Positions 17,762 to 27,151 are shown, counted from the stretch's first letter. The stretch is DNA of 64,000 nucleotides from an uncultured Microbulbifer sp. (GCF_947504145.1 NZ_CANNGQ010000001.1:310001-374000), one strand, 5' to 3'. Notes: generated from the sequence alone by a model not told the origin. Numbers and translations are program-made.

Positions 17762-19093
17762 TCAGCCGAGGGTTTTGCGCATGGCCGCCAGTCTTTTTTG
17801 CAGTGAGGTGATATCGAACTGATCATCGATACCATTCTCGCAGTCTTCTTTCAGGCGTTGTATCAGAGTTTTCATTGCGTTTTGATCCACCTTGCGGGTG
17901 CAGATCTCCGCAAGTTCATTGAGAGCGCTCAGCAAGTGGCGCATGACCACGCCGCTGTCGCGCCCGTATTCCCGTATTTCATCCAGTGCTGCCGCCAGTA
18001 CGTCATCGAAATCCAGCTCGGAGGTGACAAGTCGCAGGACGTTTTCGTCGTCGTTAAAGCAGTTGGGGAGCTCCGGGCGCTGCAGCACGATGCCGATTCC
18101 GTCTATCAGCCGGTCGATACAGGTGTACGCCGTGAACGGGTCGTTGATGCCTGGTGACAGGGCCCGTACCGCGATCTGTGCAAGTTGCCTGACAGAAAAA
18201 ATGACGTCCTGCTCTGCCGTCGGCTGCGGCCCAAGGGTGACGGCGCCGTGGATCGCCCCGGCAATTACGTGGCTGTCAATGTCCCGGGGCGGGTTGAATA
18301 CCCGGGCGACAACGCCCCAGTGGTAAAGAAAAGCTCCCGGGTGAATGTCGAGGCGAATACAGCAATGGTGTTCACTTGCCCATTCGATCAGTTTCTGGCG
18401 ATCAATGCGCTGTACATATCCTTCCTGGTGGGCGCGAACGCACAGTGCGTCTTCGCCGAGGTTGAGCGCGCGTAAATCCTGGCGGCGGTAGCGCGGGTCC
18501 CGGCAATCTTCAGCGGGGTAGATGGTTTCCAGTGCCGAGCGAAATTCGCGATTGATCTGGTCGGTAATGCTGTCGATCTGGATCGACTGCGCCACGTTGT
18601 GAATAAAGTAGATGAGATAGGCGATGCAGATCAGCGTGAGCAGCAGTGCAAAACTGACAGACAAGGTCTGGCGGTTGCCCGGTTCGCTGGCATCAATACC
18701 GCGAGTGACCAGCAGTGCGTATACAAAGGTGGAAAGGAAAATCCCCAGGGATACCTGGGTGCCGCGATCGCGAATGAAATTGCGCACCACGCGCGGGCCG
18801 AATTGATTGGAGGCGAGGGTGAGGGCCACGGTGGTGATGGAAAAGACGGTACCTGCAACGGTGATCGTAGAGCCGGCAACGGTCGACAGTAGTGCGCGCG
18901 CGCTGTCGGGATCGCGCTGGGTAAGCCAGCCGAAACCCGGCAGTTGCTCGATGTCCCAGTGCTGATCGATAGCGAGAAATCCCTGCGACAGAAGAATTGC
19001 CGCGGCCATCATGATTGCCGGAATTACCCAGAAGCTGGCGCGCAGTCGCTCGATCAGATGCAGCAGCTGTTGTTTCATTGCGTCCTGCTTCAA
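17762..19093 (-). CDS. DUF2254 integral membrane protein
   Basis: A 443-residue inner-membrane protein of the DUF2254 family, function unknown. The first half has about four hydrophobic segments: one near residues 22-42, the conserved Gly/Ser/Thr-rich STVAGSTITVAGTVFSIT helix (about 70-95), one around 115-130, and a long one near 145-170. The C-terminal half is soluble and includes SPGINDPFTAYTCID, a highly conserved block of the family. No catalytic motif is apparent. It sits between bfr and bfd on the same strand, an unusual insertion into a pair normally adjacent; I see no sequence evidence linking it to iron. Confidence 0.88.
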   Translation of the reverse strand: MKQDAMKQQLLHLIERLRASFWVIPAIMMAAAILLSQGFLAIDQHWDIEQLPGFGWLTQRDPDSARALLSTVAGSTITVAGTVFSITTVALTLASNQFGPRVVRNFIRDRGTQVSLGIFLSTFVYALLVTRGIDASEPGNRQTLSVSFALLLTLICIAYLIYFIHNVAQSIQIDSITDQINREFRSALETIYPAEDCRDPRYRRQDLRALNLGEDALCVRAHQEGYVQRIDRQKLIEWASEHHCCIRLDIHPGAFLYHWGVVARVFNPPRDIDSHVIAGAIHGAVTLGPQPTAEQDVIFSVRQLAQIAVRALSPGINDPFTAYTCIDRLIDGIGIVLQRPELPNCFNDDENVLRLVTSELDFDDVLAAALDEIREYGRDSGVVMRHLLSALNELAEICTRKVDQNAMKTLIQRLKEDCENGIDDQFDITSLQKRLAAMRKTLG

Positions 19094-19265
19094 GTCTTAA
19101 AGCGCGCCGGTGGCTGTTAAAGCACGCTGTGGCTCTTAAAGATAGGACAGCAGAAGGAGCTTGCCAGTGAGCTGGCGAAGATGTTGGAGACGCGTGATGA
19201 ACTGGGAGGCGGGAGGAAGCGCAGGCACCGCAGTGGTCGGTGCCCTGTGTGCATTCGGGGTGAGT

Positions 19266-19478
19266 TCAGCCTGCGGAATAGAAGAGGGCGCTGTTGGCAT
19301 TGGCCATGACGCCGGCGGTCATGGTCTCGTCGATGATTTCCTGGGTCAGCTCGGCGCAGCGGCCGCACTGAGAGGAAACACCCAGATGGCGGCGCAGGGC
19401 TTTCACGGAAGTGGAGCCATCGTAAACGGCTTCCTTGATCTGGCTGTCGGTGATGCCTTTACAGATACATACGTACAT
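19266..19478 (-). CDS. bfd: Bacterioferritin-associated ferredoxin
   Basis: A 70-residue [2Fe-2S] protein that binds Bfr and passes electrons to its haem, releasing stored iron. The four cluster Cys are at 4, 6, 38 and 41 (MYVCICKG ... SSQCGRCAE), the pattern of Pseudomonas Bfd. The open frame extends to 19511, but the ATG at 19478 gives the conserved MYVCICKGITD start. Its promoter (TTGACA-17-TAAGAT) is covered by a strong Fur box, so it should be repressed in iron-rich and expressed in iron-poor conditions. It is encoded 1.9 kb from bfr. Confidence 0.95.
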   Translation of the reverse strand: MYVCICKGITDSQIKEAVYDGSTSVKALRRHLGVSSQCGRCAELTQEIIDETMTAGVMANANSALFYSAG

Positions 19479-19526
19479 CGCGGGAGACCCTGGCGCAAAT
19501 AAGCTCTTCAATCAAGCGGATGTGTG

Positions 19527-19556
19527 ATCTTATTGGTAATGAGAATAAGTGTCAAT
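19527..19556 (-). promoter_or_regulatory. Fur-controlled sigma-70 promoter of bfd
   Basis: On the minus strand a consensus -35 TTGACA (19555-19550) is separated by 17 bases from a -10 TAAGAT (19532-19527). The plus-strand 19-mer AATGAGAATAAGTGTCAAT (19538-19556) matches the palindromic Fur box (AATGAGAATnATTnTCATT) at about 15 of 17 defined positions and lies over the -35 and spacer. Transcription should begin near 19520, leaving a leader of about 40 bases. Confidence 0.8.
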
Positions 19557-19888
19557 AAGATTATTCGGCCGCTCAGTAAATAGTCTAGTAAGCGGATGTG
19601 TGCCTGGCAGGCCGATTTGTGACTGCTTGGTTCTAGAGGCTTGGCTGGGTAGCTGATAGGGGCCGTCGCTCGCCTGCTGGAAGTGGGTAGCGAGCTGGTA
19701 TGCGAACGGGTTTGCACCGAAGTTTGTGGTGTGGTGCCTGCTATTGCCTTTATATAAAAATTTAATGGGACTGGAATAGGTGCCTGTGTATCATAGCGGC
19801 CCCCTATCAAGCTTTTATTGATTTATAGCCGAAGGTTATAAATTGAACACATCCAACCTAAACCATCTATCTCATTGAGGAGGTTCTC
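19557..19888. other. Intergenic region between bfd and the peroxiredoxin
   Basis: About 330 bases between divergent genes. Apart from the bfd promoter at its left edge it holds an AT-rich stretch near 19745-19770 and a TATCAT box at 19789-19794 that may drive the peroxiredoxin gene. ATAG/TTAT repeats at 19825-19839 look only partly like an OxyR site. A 100-codon minus frame here looks non-coding. Confidence 0.4.
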
Positions 19889-20491
19889 ATGGCCGTATTA
19901 GTAGGCAAGCCCGCTCCGGATTTCACTGCAGCGGCAGTACTGGGTACTGGCGAGATTGTTGACACTTACAACCTGGCGGAAACCATCAAGGGCAAGAAGG
20001 CGGTAATTTTCTTCTACCCGCTGGACTTCACTTTCGTATGCCCGTCTGAGCTGATCGCTTTTGACCACCGTCTGGAAGAGTTCCAGAAGCGCGGTGTTGA
20101 GGTTATTGGTGTTTCCATCGATTCCCAGTTCTCCCACAACGCCTGGCGCAACACCCCGGTAAACGAGGGCGGCATCGGTCCGGTCAAGTACACCCTGGTT
20201 GCCGACACCAAGCACGAAATCTGCCAGGCTTACGACGTAGAAGCCGACGCGGGTGTCGCTTTCCGCGGTTCCTTCCTGATCGACGAAGAAGGCGTTGTTC
20301 GTCACCAGGTAGTGAACGATCTGCCGCTGGGCCGTAACGTAGACGAAATGCTGCGCATGGTTGACGCGCTGGCGTTCCACCAGGAGCACGGTGAAGTTTG
20401 CCCGGCTGGCTGGCAGGAAGGTGATAAAGGCATGAACGCGTCCCCGGAAGGCGTTGCTGCTTACCTGAGCGAGAACTCCGACAAGCTGTAA
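19889..20491 (+). CDS. Typical 2-Cys peroxiredoxin (AhpC/TSA family)
   Basis: Cytoplasmic thiol peroxidase of 200 aa that reduces H2O2 and organic peroxides. The peroxidatic Cys51 lies in DFTFVCPSEL and the resolving Cys171 in GEVCPAGWQ; the active-site Pro/Thr and Arg context is normal. The sequence is closest to the TSA/Prx1 type, which is reduced by thioredoxin, and no ahpF is adjacent. A consensus GAGGAGG ribosome site precedes the ATG, in keeping with an abundant protein. Next to bfr/bfd it completes an iron and oxidative-stress neighbourhood. A terminator follows 50 bases after the stop. Confidence 0.95.
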   Translation: MAVLVGKPAPDFTAAAVLGTGEIVDTYNLAETIKGKKAVIFFYPLDFTFVCPSELIAFDHRLEEFQKRGVEVIGVSIDSQFSHNAWRNTPVNEGGIGPVKYTLVADTKHEICQAYDVEADAGVAFRGSFLIDEEGVVRHQVVNDLPLGRNVDEMLRMVDALAFHQEHGEVCPAGWQEGDKGMNASPEGVAAYLSENSDKL

Positions 20492-20543
20492 GGCTTTGTC
20501 TGGCTTCTTGCCTGGTTGGGGGTGAAATCGCCCCCAGCCACGA

Positions 20544-20567
20544 AAACCGCCGCAAGGCGGTTTTTTT
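20544..20567 (+). terminator. Rho-independent terminator of the peroxiredoxin gene
   Basis: AAACCGCC (20544-20551) and GGCGGTTT (20556-20563) form an eight-pair stem around a GCAA tetraloop, followed by T residues. Confidence 0.92.
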
Positions 20568-20874
20568 ATGCCTGAAAGGCACGTGCGGGGTAGGTGTATT
20601 CGTACCCCAAATCCTCTAATGTGCGCGTTTGTACCAGTTTTATTACAATGCCTGCCCGGTCACTGGGTACCGCTTGCGAGTGCTGGCGATAAAGTGATCA
20701 CAGTGCGGGGTTTATGGCGTTTTCTCGCTCGATGAAAAAGGCCTGATCGCCAAGAATTTTTTCCGGGGCTGCTAGTCTTAACACAGGTTCCCCACAAATA
20801 TTCGGCTGAGCTGTTGCCCGCCGCGGGCAGTGGTTGTCGAGGTAGTCTGCAGTACGGCACATGGTGTTTTCACG
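20568..20874. other. Intergenic region upstream of the serine hydrolase
   Basis: About 300 bases. It contains a small hairpin GGGGTA (20587-20592) / TACCCC (20603-20608). I see no clear promoter. The serine hydrolase frame is open back to 20830, so the true gap may be 45 bases shorter. Confidence 0.35.
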
Positions 20875-22122
20875 GTGATTCAGGGCATTTTCAACAGTAA
20901 CCGAAGCCTCCGGGCTGTGTTTTTGCCGCTTCTCATGCTGGGCTCGCTGGTCGCCGCCAGTCAGGTGGCTGCAGACCCGGGGCGTGCAGAAAAGTCGGCG
21001 CGCGAGGGCTCCAGGGCCATCAGCAAGGATGTTGAAGCCAGCGCCAAAGAGTTTGACCGCTATTTCCGCCAGCTGCTGAAGCAGCAGGGTATTCCCGGTG
21101 CCGCCTATGTGATTGTCGATCACGACCAGATTGTTGCCATGAACACCTACGGTGTCCGGGTAAAGGGCAAGCACGAGAAAATCACCTCACATACGGTGTT
21201 CCGCCTTGCCTCTGTCTCCAAGACTTTTGCCGCCAGCATGGCCGCGGTGCTGGAACACGAGCAAAAATTCAGTTGGGCCGACAAGGTGGTGCGCTACGTG
21301 CCTCAGCTCAGCTTCAAGACCCCGGCGTTGTCCATGCAGCTGCAGGTGCAGCATCTGTTGAGCCATTCGTCTGGCCTGACCCCCAACGCCTACGACAATT
21401 ACCTGGAAGACAATCGGCCCCTGTCCAAGATCCTGCCGATGTTTGCCACCATCGACCCCCACTGCAAACCGGGCAAGTGCTACGGCTACCAGAACGTACT
21501 GTTCAGCCTGATTGAAGACGTGATCCAAAAGGCCACCGGTGTGCCCTACAGCCGTCAGCTGAAAGACCGTTTCTTCGCCCCCCTGGAGATGGAAGACGCC
21601 TCCCTGGGGTGGGAGAACTTTATGGCGGCCAGCAACCGCGCGGCTCCCCATGTACAGACCGGTCGCGGCTGGCGCCCGGTAAAGGTGGAGAAGGAATACT
21701 ACCTGGCGGCACCGGCGGCGGGCGTGAATGCCAGCATCAGTGATATGGGGCAGTGGCTGAAGGCACAGATGGGCTATTTCCCGGATGTGCTGTCTCAGGA
21801 CGTGATTACCGACCTGACCACCGAGCGGGTGGAAACCCGCCGCCATCTGCGCCATCGGATCTGGCGTGACTACATTGACCACGCCGGTTACGGACTTGGC
21901 TGGCGCCTGTATTCCGTGGGTGATGATCGCATTATTTTCCACGGTGGCTGGGTAGCCGGGTTCCGCGCCGCCATTGCCTATTCGGAAAAGCGCAAAGTGG
22001 GTATCGTCATACTGATGAACGCTGAGTCGCGCGTAATTTCGGACCTCACCGGCAACTTTATTGCCGACATTACTGGCCGCGGAAAGCTGGTACAGGCCAT
22101 TGCTGCAGCGGCGAAAAAGTAG
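20875..22122 (+). CDS. Exported serine hydrolase, beta-lactamase / PBP4* fold
   Basis: Class C beta-lactamase-like serine hydrolase. The Ser-x-x-Lys nucleophile is SVSK in FRLASVSKTFAAS, the Tyr-x-Asn motif is YQN in CYGYQNVLFS, and the third motif is the HGG triad in IIFHGGWVAGF. A signal sequence is visible in SLRAVFLPLLMLGSLVAA, so the product is periplasmic or lipid-bilayer-associated. Relatives include D-Ala-D-Ala peptidases, esterases (EstB) and beta-lactamases; substrate cannot be fixed, and antibiotic resistance should not be assumed. The start is uncertain: there is no good ATG, the frame opens at GTG 20830, and GTG 20875 gives the most signal-peptide-like N-terminus. Confidence 0.82.
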   Translation: MIQGIFNSNRSLRAVFLPLLMLGSLVAASQVAADPGRAEKSAREGSRAISKDVEASAKEFDRYFRQLLKQQGIPGAAYVIVDHDQIVAMNTYGVRVKGKHEKITSHTVFRLASVSKTFAASMAAVLEHEQKFSWADKVVRYVPQLSFKTPALSMQLQVQHLLSHSSGLTPNAYDNYLEDNRPLSKILPMFATIDPHCKPGKCYGYQNVLFSLIEDVIQKATGVPYSRQLKDRFFAPLEMEDASLGWENFMAASNRAAPHVQTGRGWRPVKVEKEYYLAAPAAGVNASISDMGQWLKAQMGYFPDVLSQDVITDLTTERVETRRHLRHRIWRDYIDHAGYGLGWRLYSVGDDRIIFHGGWVAGFRAAIAYSEKRKVGIVILMNAESRVISDLTGNFIADITGRGKLVQAIAAAAKK

Positions 22123-22255
22123 CCGCCGCTCCTCGCCAATATTCTTCTCCCTGCAAACGGGCCTCGATTAGCGCTTGAATTGGCTCGCTGAGGCCCAATA
22201 TCTGCTCTCCTGAACTTGATCGCTGTAGTTGATTTTTAAAGGGGAGAACCGATCC

Positions 22256-24172
22256 ATGACAGTAGAGGCGCATAAAGAGAACCACGGCTTCCAGACAGAA
22301 GCCAAGCAGCTGCTGCACCTGATGATCCACTCGCTGTACTCCAATAAGGAGATTTTCCTGCGCGAGCTGGTATCCAACGCATCCGACGCCGCCGACAAGC
22401 TGCGTTTTGAAGCCCTCTCCAAGCCGGAACTGCTGGCGGAAGACCCGGACCTGCGTATTCGCATCGAATTCGACAAGGACGCCGGCACCCTCACCATCAG
22501 TGATAACGGCATCGGCATGAGCCGCGATGAGGTAATCGAGAACCTCGGCACCATCGCCCGCTCCGGCACCGCCAATTTCATGCAGAACCTCAGCGGCGAC
22601 CAGAAGAAAGATGCGCACCTGATTGGTCAGTTCGGGGTCGGTTTCTACTCCGCGTTCATTGTTGCCGACAAGGTGGATGTCTTTACCCGTCGCGCCGGCA
22701 GCGATGCCAGCCAGGGCGTGCACTGGGAGTGCAGCGGCGAGGCCGAGTACTCGGTGGAAAACGTCGAGTGGCCGAGCCGTGGTACCCGCGTGGTGCTGCA
22801 CCTGAAAGACGACGCCAAAGAGTTCGCCGACGACTGGCGCCTGCGCTCCATCATCAAAAAGTACTCCGATCACATCGCCATCCCGGTGGAGATGCTGAAG
22901 CAGGAAGCACCTGCTGGTGATGATGAAGAGAAGAGTGAGGAAAAGGCGCCAGAATTTGAAGCGGTCAACGCCGCCCAGGCCCTGTGGACCCGCCCGCGCT
23001 CCGAGGTGAAATCCGAAGAGTACAAAGAGTTCTACAAGCACATCTCCCACGATTTTGAAGATCCGCTCACCTGGAGCCACAACCGTGTCGAAGGCAAGCT
23101 GGATTACACCAGCCTGCTGTATATCCCGGCCCGCGCGCCGTTTGACCTGTATCAGCGCGACGCCGCCCGCGGCCTCAAACTGTATGTGCAACGCACCTTC
23201 ATCATGGATGACGCCGAGCAGTTCCTGCCGCTGTATCTGCGCTTTGTGAAAGGTGTGCTGGACTCCAATGATCTGCCGCTGAACGTATCCCGCGAGATCC
23301 TGCAGAAAGACCAGAACACCGACGCGATCAAGAGCGCACTAACCAAGCGTGTGCTGGATATGCTGGACAAGCTGGCGAAGAAAGACGCGGATCAGTATCA
23401 GCAGTTCTGGGACCTGTTTGGCTCGGTAATGAAAGAAGGCCCGGCGGAAGATTTCTCCAATAAAGAGAAAATTGCCAAGCTGCTGCGCTTCTCCACCACT
23501 TACACCGACAGCGACAAGCAGGACCAGTCTCTGGAAAGCTATGTCGGTCGTATGAAAGATGGTCAGAAGCACATCTATTACGTGTGTGCGGACAACTTCG
23601 CTACCGCCAAGTCTTCCCCCTACCTGGAAGTCTTCCGCAAAAAAGGCATCGAAGTGCTGCTGCTCACCGATCAGGTGGACGAGTGGTTTGTTGGCCATAT
23701 GCAGGAGTTCGACGGCAAGCAGTTCCAGGACGTGGCCAAAGGCGCGCTGGACCTGGGTGAAGCCGAAAATGATGACGACAAGGCAGAGCGCGAAAAGGTC
23801 GAGAAGGAATCTGGCGCGCTGGTTGAGCGGGTCAAGGAAGTGCTGGAAGCGCGGGTGGAAGATGTGCGCGCAACCACGCGCCTGGTGGACTCTCCCGCGT
23901 GTCTGGTGGCCAGTGACAACGATATGGGGCTGCAGATGCGCCGTATCCTGGAGCAGGCGGGACAGTCCCTGCCGGAAGGCAAGCCAATTTTCGAGCTGAA
24001 CCCGAGCCACCCGCTGGTACAGCGATTGGATCAGGAGCAGGACGAAGACCGCTTTGCGGACCTCACCAATATTCTGATGGACCAGGCCAATCTGGCAGCG
24101 GGCAACCAGCTGGCGGATCCGGCGGACTATGTGCGCCGTCTGAACGCACTGCTGTTGGAGCTCAACCGCTAA
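22256..24172 (+). CDS. htpG: Molecular chaperone HtpG (Hsp90)
   Basis: Bacterial Hsp90, an ATP-dependent cytoplasmic chaperone acting with DnaK. The GHKL ATPase motifs are intact: [15 protein letters not shown] (catalytic Glu and Asn), SDNGIGM, and [11 protein letters not shown]. Middle and C-terminal dimerisation domains follow; the length of 638 aa compares with 624 in E. coli. An acidic Glu/Lys/Asp-rich insert lies near residues 220-240. The frame opens at TTG 22229, but the ATG at 22256 has GGGGAG upstream and the family N-terminus. A GC-rich hairpin follows the stop. Confidence 0.97.
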   Translation: MTVEAHKENHGFQTEAKQLLHLMIHSLYSNKEIFLRELVSNASDAADKLRFEALSKPELLAEDPDLRIRIEFDKDAGTLTISDNGIGMSRDEVIENLGTIARSGTANFMQNLSGDQKKDAHLIGQFGVGFYSAFIVADKVDVFTRRAGSDASQGVHWECSGEAEYSVENVEWPSRGTRVVLHLKDDAKEFADDWRLRSIIKKYSDHIAIPVEMLKQEAPAGDDEEKSEEKAPEFEAVNAAQALWTRPRSEVKSEEYKEFYKHISHDFEDPLTWSHNRVEGKLDYTSLLYIPARAPFDLYQRDAARGLKLYVQRTFIMDDAEQFLPLYLRFVKGVLDSNDLPLNVSREILQKDQNTDAIKSALTKRVLDMLDKLAKKDADQYQQFWDLFGSVMKEGPAEDFSNKEKIAKLLRFSTTYTDSDKQDQSLESYVGRMKDGQKHIYYVCADNFATAKSSPYLEVFRKKGIEVLLLTDQVDEWFVGHMQEFDGKQFQDVAKGALDLGEAENDDDKAEREKVEKESGALVERVKEVLEARVEDVRATTRLVDSPACLVASDNDMGLQMRRILEQAGQSLPEGKPIFELNPSHPLVQRLDQEQDEDRFADLTNILMDQANLAAGNQLADPADYVRRLNALLLELNR

Positions 24173-24193
24173 GCGCCCGAGTGCCTAACCGTG

Positions 24194-24235
24194 TTCCCGG
24201 CGGCTTTGTGCCGCCGGGAAGCGCTGCTCTTTTTC
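24194..24235 (+). terminator. Terminator-like hairpin after htpG
   Basis: Eleven perfect pairs (TTCCCGGCGGC at 24194-24204, GCCGCCGGGAA at 24210-24220) around a five-base loop. The T-rich run starts about eight bases after the stem, so termination efficiency is uncertain. Confidence 0.7.
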
Positions 24236-24374
24236 CAGTTGATACTGTTGCGCGCTCGCGCAGATCCCAGCCTGAGCTATATTATTTCCTTGCCGGTTTT
24301 TTGCGCGAATAGGTCGTCAAAAGACGACAGTTGCTGGTGAACTTGGCAAAAATGACCAAATTCTCGCCCGGTCG

Positions 24375-24403
24375 TTGGGCCTTGCTACCAGGCTCCGTAT
24401 AAT
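24375..24403 (+). promoter_or_regulatory. Sigma-70 promoter of gpsA
   Basis: TTGGGC (24375-24380), a 17-base spacer and a consensus TATAAT (24398-24403) lie about 33 bases before the gpsA start. Confidence 0.65.
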
Positions 24404-24435
24404 CCCCCGCTGCACAGCAAAATTTACAGAGCGTT

Positions 24436-25485
24436 ATGACCTCAACAGACGTACCCTCAAGCGCCTCAGAACCCCGTCACTCCATCGCCATTCTCGGCGG
24501 CGGTAGCTTTGGCACCGCGATCGCCAATATTGTTGCCGGCAACGGCCACGATACCCGGCAGTGGATGCGTGACCCCGAGCGCGCGGCTGCCTGTATGGCA
24601 CAGGGCGAAAACCAGTACTACTTACCTGGCGTAGCGCTGCATCCGGACCTGAATGTCACCGCCGACCTGGAGCAGGCCGTGCGTGGCTGCCAGATCGTGT
24701 TTGTGGCCATTCCAAGCAAGTCGTTCCGCGAAGTGGTGCACCGCGCCGCACCGGTACTGGCACCGGGAACCATGCTGATTTCGCTTACCAAGGGCATCGA
24801 GCACGACCAGTTCCACCTGATGAGCGATATCCTGCGGGAAGAAACCGACGGTATGCGCGTGGGGGTGCTGAGTGGCCCCAATTTCGCCAAGGAAGTCGTC
24901 GCCGCCCACTACACCGCTACGGTGATTGCCAGTGAAGACGAATCCCTGTGCAGCACCATTCAGAAAGTGCTGCACTCGGAAACCTTCCGTGTTTACTCCA
25001 GCAACGACGTGTTCGGCGTTGAACTGGCCGGCGCGTTGAAAAATATCTACGCCATCGTCACCGGTATGGCTGTGGCGCTGGGCCGTGGTCAAAATACCAC
25101 CAGCCTGTTGATTACCCGCGCCCTGGCAGAAATGATGCGCTTTGCCGAAGCCATCGGTGCGGACCCGATGACCTTTATCGGCCTCGCCGGAGTTGGCGAC
25201 CTGATTCTTACCTGTTCGTCGGATCTCAGCCGCAACTACCGGGTGGGATACCTGGTGGGCAAGGGAAGAAAGCTTGAAGAAGCGGTGACGGAAATCGGCC
25301 AGGTGGCGGAAGGGGTGAATACCGTTCGTCTGATTAAGGCCAAAGCCGATGAATTGGGCGTCTATATGCCCTTGGTTTCCGCTATTCACGCCATATTATT
25401 TGAAGGTACCCCGATACCCATGGTCATTCGCGAGCTGATGTCTGGCGAGCAGACCTTTGATGTGGCTTATTCGGCCAAACCGTGA
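24436..25485 (+). CDS. gpsA: Glycerol-3-phosphate dehydrogenase [NAD(P)+]
   Basis: Makes sn-glycerol 3-phosphate from dihydroxyacetone phosphate for phospholipid synthesis, in the cytoplasm. The Rossmann motif [13 protein letters not shown] is at residues about 19-31; the conserved [10 protein letters not shown], the catalytic-Lys helix [12 protein letters not shown] and the [14 protein letters not shown] block are all present. Length 349 aa is slightly above the usual 330-340 because of a short N-terminal extension. It is followed after 21 bases by two DUF4389 genes, so it probably heads an operon that may reach sixA. A good promoter precedes it. Confidence 0.97.
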   Translation: MTSTDVPSSASEPRHSIAILGGGSFGTAIANIVAGNGHDTRQWMRDPERAAACMAQGENQYYLPGVALHPDLNVTADLEQAVRGCQIVFVAIPSKSFREVVHRAAPVLAPGTMLISLTKGIEHDQFHLMSDILREETDGMRVGVLSGPNFAKEVVAAHYTATVIASEDESLCSTIQKVLHSETFRVYSSNDVFGVELAGALKNIYAIVTGMAVALGRGQNTTSLLITRALAEMMRFAEAIGADPMTFIGLAGVGDLILTCSSDLSRNYRVGYLVGKGRKLEEAVTEIGQVAEGVNTVRLIKAKADELGVYMPLVSAIHAILFEGTPIPMVIRELMSGEQTFDVAYSAKP

Positions 25486-25506
25486 ACACTCCTTTTAGGA
25501 CCTGCA

Positions 25507-25785
25507 ATGAATAACGAACAGATCAAGCACAATCTCGCCTCCACCGACCACTGGCTGCGGCTGTTATTTATGGTGTTGTTTGTGATTCTGCTCGAGGTAG
25601 CTGGTGTGGTCATGCTGGCGACCATCGTGCTGCAGTTTCTATTTACCATTATTTCTGGCGGCCCGAACGACAACCTTCGCCAACTCGGCAACCAGATTGC
25701 ATCCTATATTTATCAGATCCTGCAGTTCCTGATTTATAACAGTGAAGAGAAGCCATTCCCGTTTGCGGAATGGCCACAACCCTGA
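25507..25785 (+). CDS. DUF4389 membrane protein, short form
   Basis: A 92-residue inner-membrane protein of the DUF4389 family, function unknown. It has a hydrophilic start, a hydrophobic double helix (about residues 18-52), then a conserved tail ending NSEEKPFPFAEWP, the family signature. It sits 21 bases after gpsA and 70 bases before a longer paralogue: the first 90 residues of both are plainly homologous (W-L-R-L, QFLF, NDNLRQLG/NDNLRRLG, IASYIYQ, SEEKPFPF). The pair arose by tandem duplication. Proximity to gpsA suggests, but does not show, a membrane-lipid link. Confidence 0.85.
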   Translation: MNNEQIKHNLASTDHWLRLLFMVLFVILLEVAGVVMLATIVLQFLFTIISGGPNDNLRQLGNQIASYIYQILQFLIYNSEEKPFPFAEWPQP

Positions 25786-25855
25786 GATTCGCCCGGCCGG
25801 CGCCTGCCGGCCATTTCTATTTTGTGGTGCCCAACAACGGACTGGTGATCGCCCA

Positions 25856-26491
25856 ATGAGCAATGAAGAACTGAAACAGAACCTGACCTCCTCCAACCAG
25901 TGGTTGCGCCTGATTTATATGGTGCTGTTTGCCGTGTTACTGGAAATTGCTGGCTTTGTCATGCTGGCGGTGGTCATCGCCCAATTCCTGTTCGCTATTT
26001 TTACCGGCAGTGCCAACGATAACCTGCGCCGTCTTGGCGACCAGATTGCCTCCTATATCTACCAGTCGTTGCAGTTCCTGATCTACAACTCCGAGGAAAA
26101 GCCGTTCCCATTTTCCGAATGGCCAGAATCCGAAGAGGAAGATCTCTCCACCTACGAAAGTGCTGAAGAGATCGATGGTGAAATTATCAGTGCGGAGGAG
26201 GCGGTGGCGGCTGCGGAAGCTGAGGCCGCTGATGTGGTCGAAGAGGTTGAGGACATAGTCGCCGAGCCCGATCAAGGCGCCGACCCCGCGGTAGCGGATT
26301 CCAGCGAAAAAGTGGAAAAGCCGGCCAAGCGCAAAAAGGCGGCAAAGGCCGACAAAGAAAAAGCTGAAGAAGACCGTGTTATCGAGCTGGGCTCAGACAC
26401 TGGCGCGGCCGCGCCTGAAGACGGGGCAGCGAAGGAAACGGAAACCGCTTCCGCAGACGATGAAAGTAAGCCCTCTGGCGATAAAAAGTAA
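25856..26491 (+). CDS. DUF4389 membrane protein, long form with charged C-terminal tail
   Basis: Paralogue of the preceding gene (211 aa). Residues 1-92 repeat the DUF4389 double-helix unit ending EKPFPFSEWPE; residues about 95-211 are an extra low-complexity tail rich in Glu, Ala, Asp, then Lys and Pro (for example EEAVAAAEAEAADVVEE and KPAKRKKAAKADK), probably disordered and cytoplasmic. No such tail is present in the neighbour. The frame opens at 25742 inside the previous gene, but the ATG at 25856 (MSNEELKQNL) aligns with the paralogue's start. Function unknown; the tail might bind nucleic acid or protein. Confidence 0.85.
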   Translation: MSNEELKQNLTSSNQWLRLIYMVLFAVLLEIAGFVMLAVVIAQFLFAIFTGSANDNLRRLGDQIASYIYQSLQFLIYNSEEKPFPFSEWPESEEEDLSTYESAEEIDGEIISAEEAVAAAEAEAADVVEEVEDIVAEPDQGADPAVADSSEKVEKPAKRKKAAKADKEKAEEDRVIELGSDTGAAAPEDGAAKETETASADDESKPSGDKK

Positions 26492-26536
26492 TTGATCACC
26501 TTTTAGTCGGCTGCAATTCTTTGACGGGAGACGGTA

Positions 26537-26998
26537 GTGCTGTTGTTTGTCATGCGTCACGGCCACGCTGAGCCTTTCAGTAAAAGTGACGAAACCCGGG
26601 CGTTGACCGATGAGGGGCGCGCGGAAGTAGCGGCCGTGTGCAGGGAGCGCGCCTCTGAACTGGCGCAGGTGAAAACTCTCTGGGCCAGCCCCTTTGTACG
26701 AACCCGGCAGACGGCCAAAATTGTGGCGGAGACCTTCGGTTTGGACGTGGAGGTACAGGAGCTGCTGACCGGGGACACTCCGGTGAGCACATTGCTGGAA
26801 GCGATCGCAGAAGCGGAAGAGTCCATATTCCCACTGATGCTGGTCGGTCATCAGCCGCAGGTTGGCAGCCTGGTCAACGGTCTCTGCGGCAGCGGGGATG
26901 AACACCCGATGGGGACCGCCAGCCTCGCGTGTGTCAAAGCCGATGAAGTGTGGGCACTCGACTGCGCAGAGCTGGAGTGGCTGCAGCATAAGCCCTAG
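26537..26998 (+). CDS. sixA: Phosphohistidine phosphatase
   Basis: Histidine-acid (phosphoglycerate mutase-like) phosphatase of 153 aa. The catalytic phosphate-binding RHG is at residues 7-9 (FVMRHGHAEPF), and the second His lies in MLVGHQPQVGSL. SixA removes phosphate from histidine-phosphotransfer domains, in E. coli chiefly the nitrogen-PTS protein NPr. The start is a GTG at 26537 with GGGAG upstream; no ATG fits. It lies 45 bases after the second DUF4389 gene and is probably part of the gpsA unit. Confidence 0.93.
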   Translation: MLLFVMRHGHAEPFSKSDETRALTDEGRAEVAAVCRERASELAQVKTLWASPFVRTRQTAKIVAETFGLDVEVQELLTGDTPVSTLLEAIAEAEESIFPLMLVGHQPQVGSLVNGLCGSGDEHPMGTASLACVKADEVWALDCAELEWLQHKP

Positions 26999-27151
26999 CT
27001 GGTGTGGCTGGCAGTTGGCCGTTTGTTTCAGGACGGGTTGTGTGCGCGGTTGCCGAAAGCACTGGCCACTAAATCTGGCTCCTGTGGCCATTGAGGCGGC
27101 AGCCGGTCACTGTCAGCATCTTTGCTCCAGACTGACCAAGCCGTATTCCAC

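Noticed and set aside
19508-19810. A 100-codon minus-strand frame upstream of bfd
   Set aside because: It overlaps the bfd promoter and Fur box and has low-complexity content without a recognisable domain.
19825-19875. OxyR-type site upstream of the peroxiredoxin
   Set aside because: Only two of four ATAG/CTAT quarters are recognisable and their spacing is wrong.
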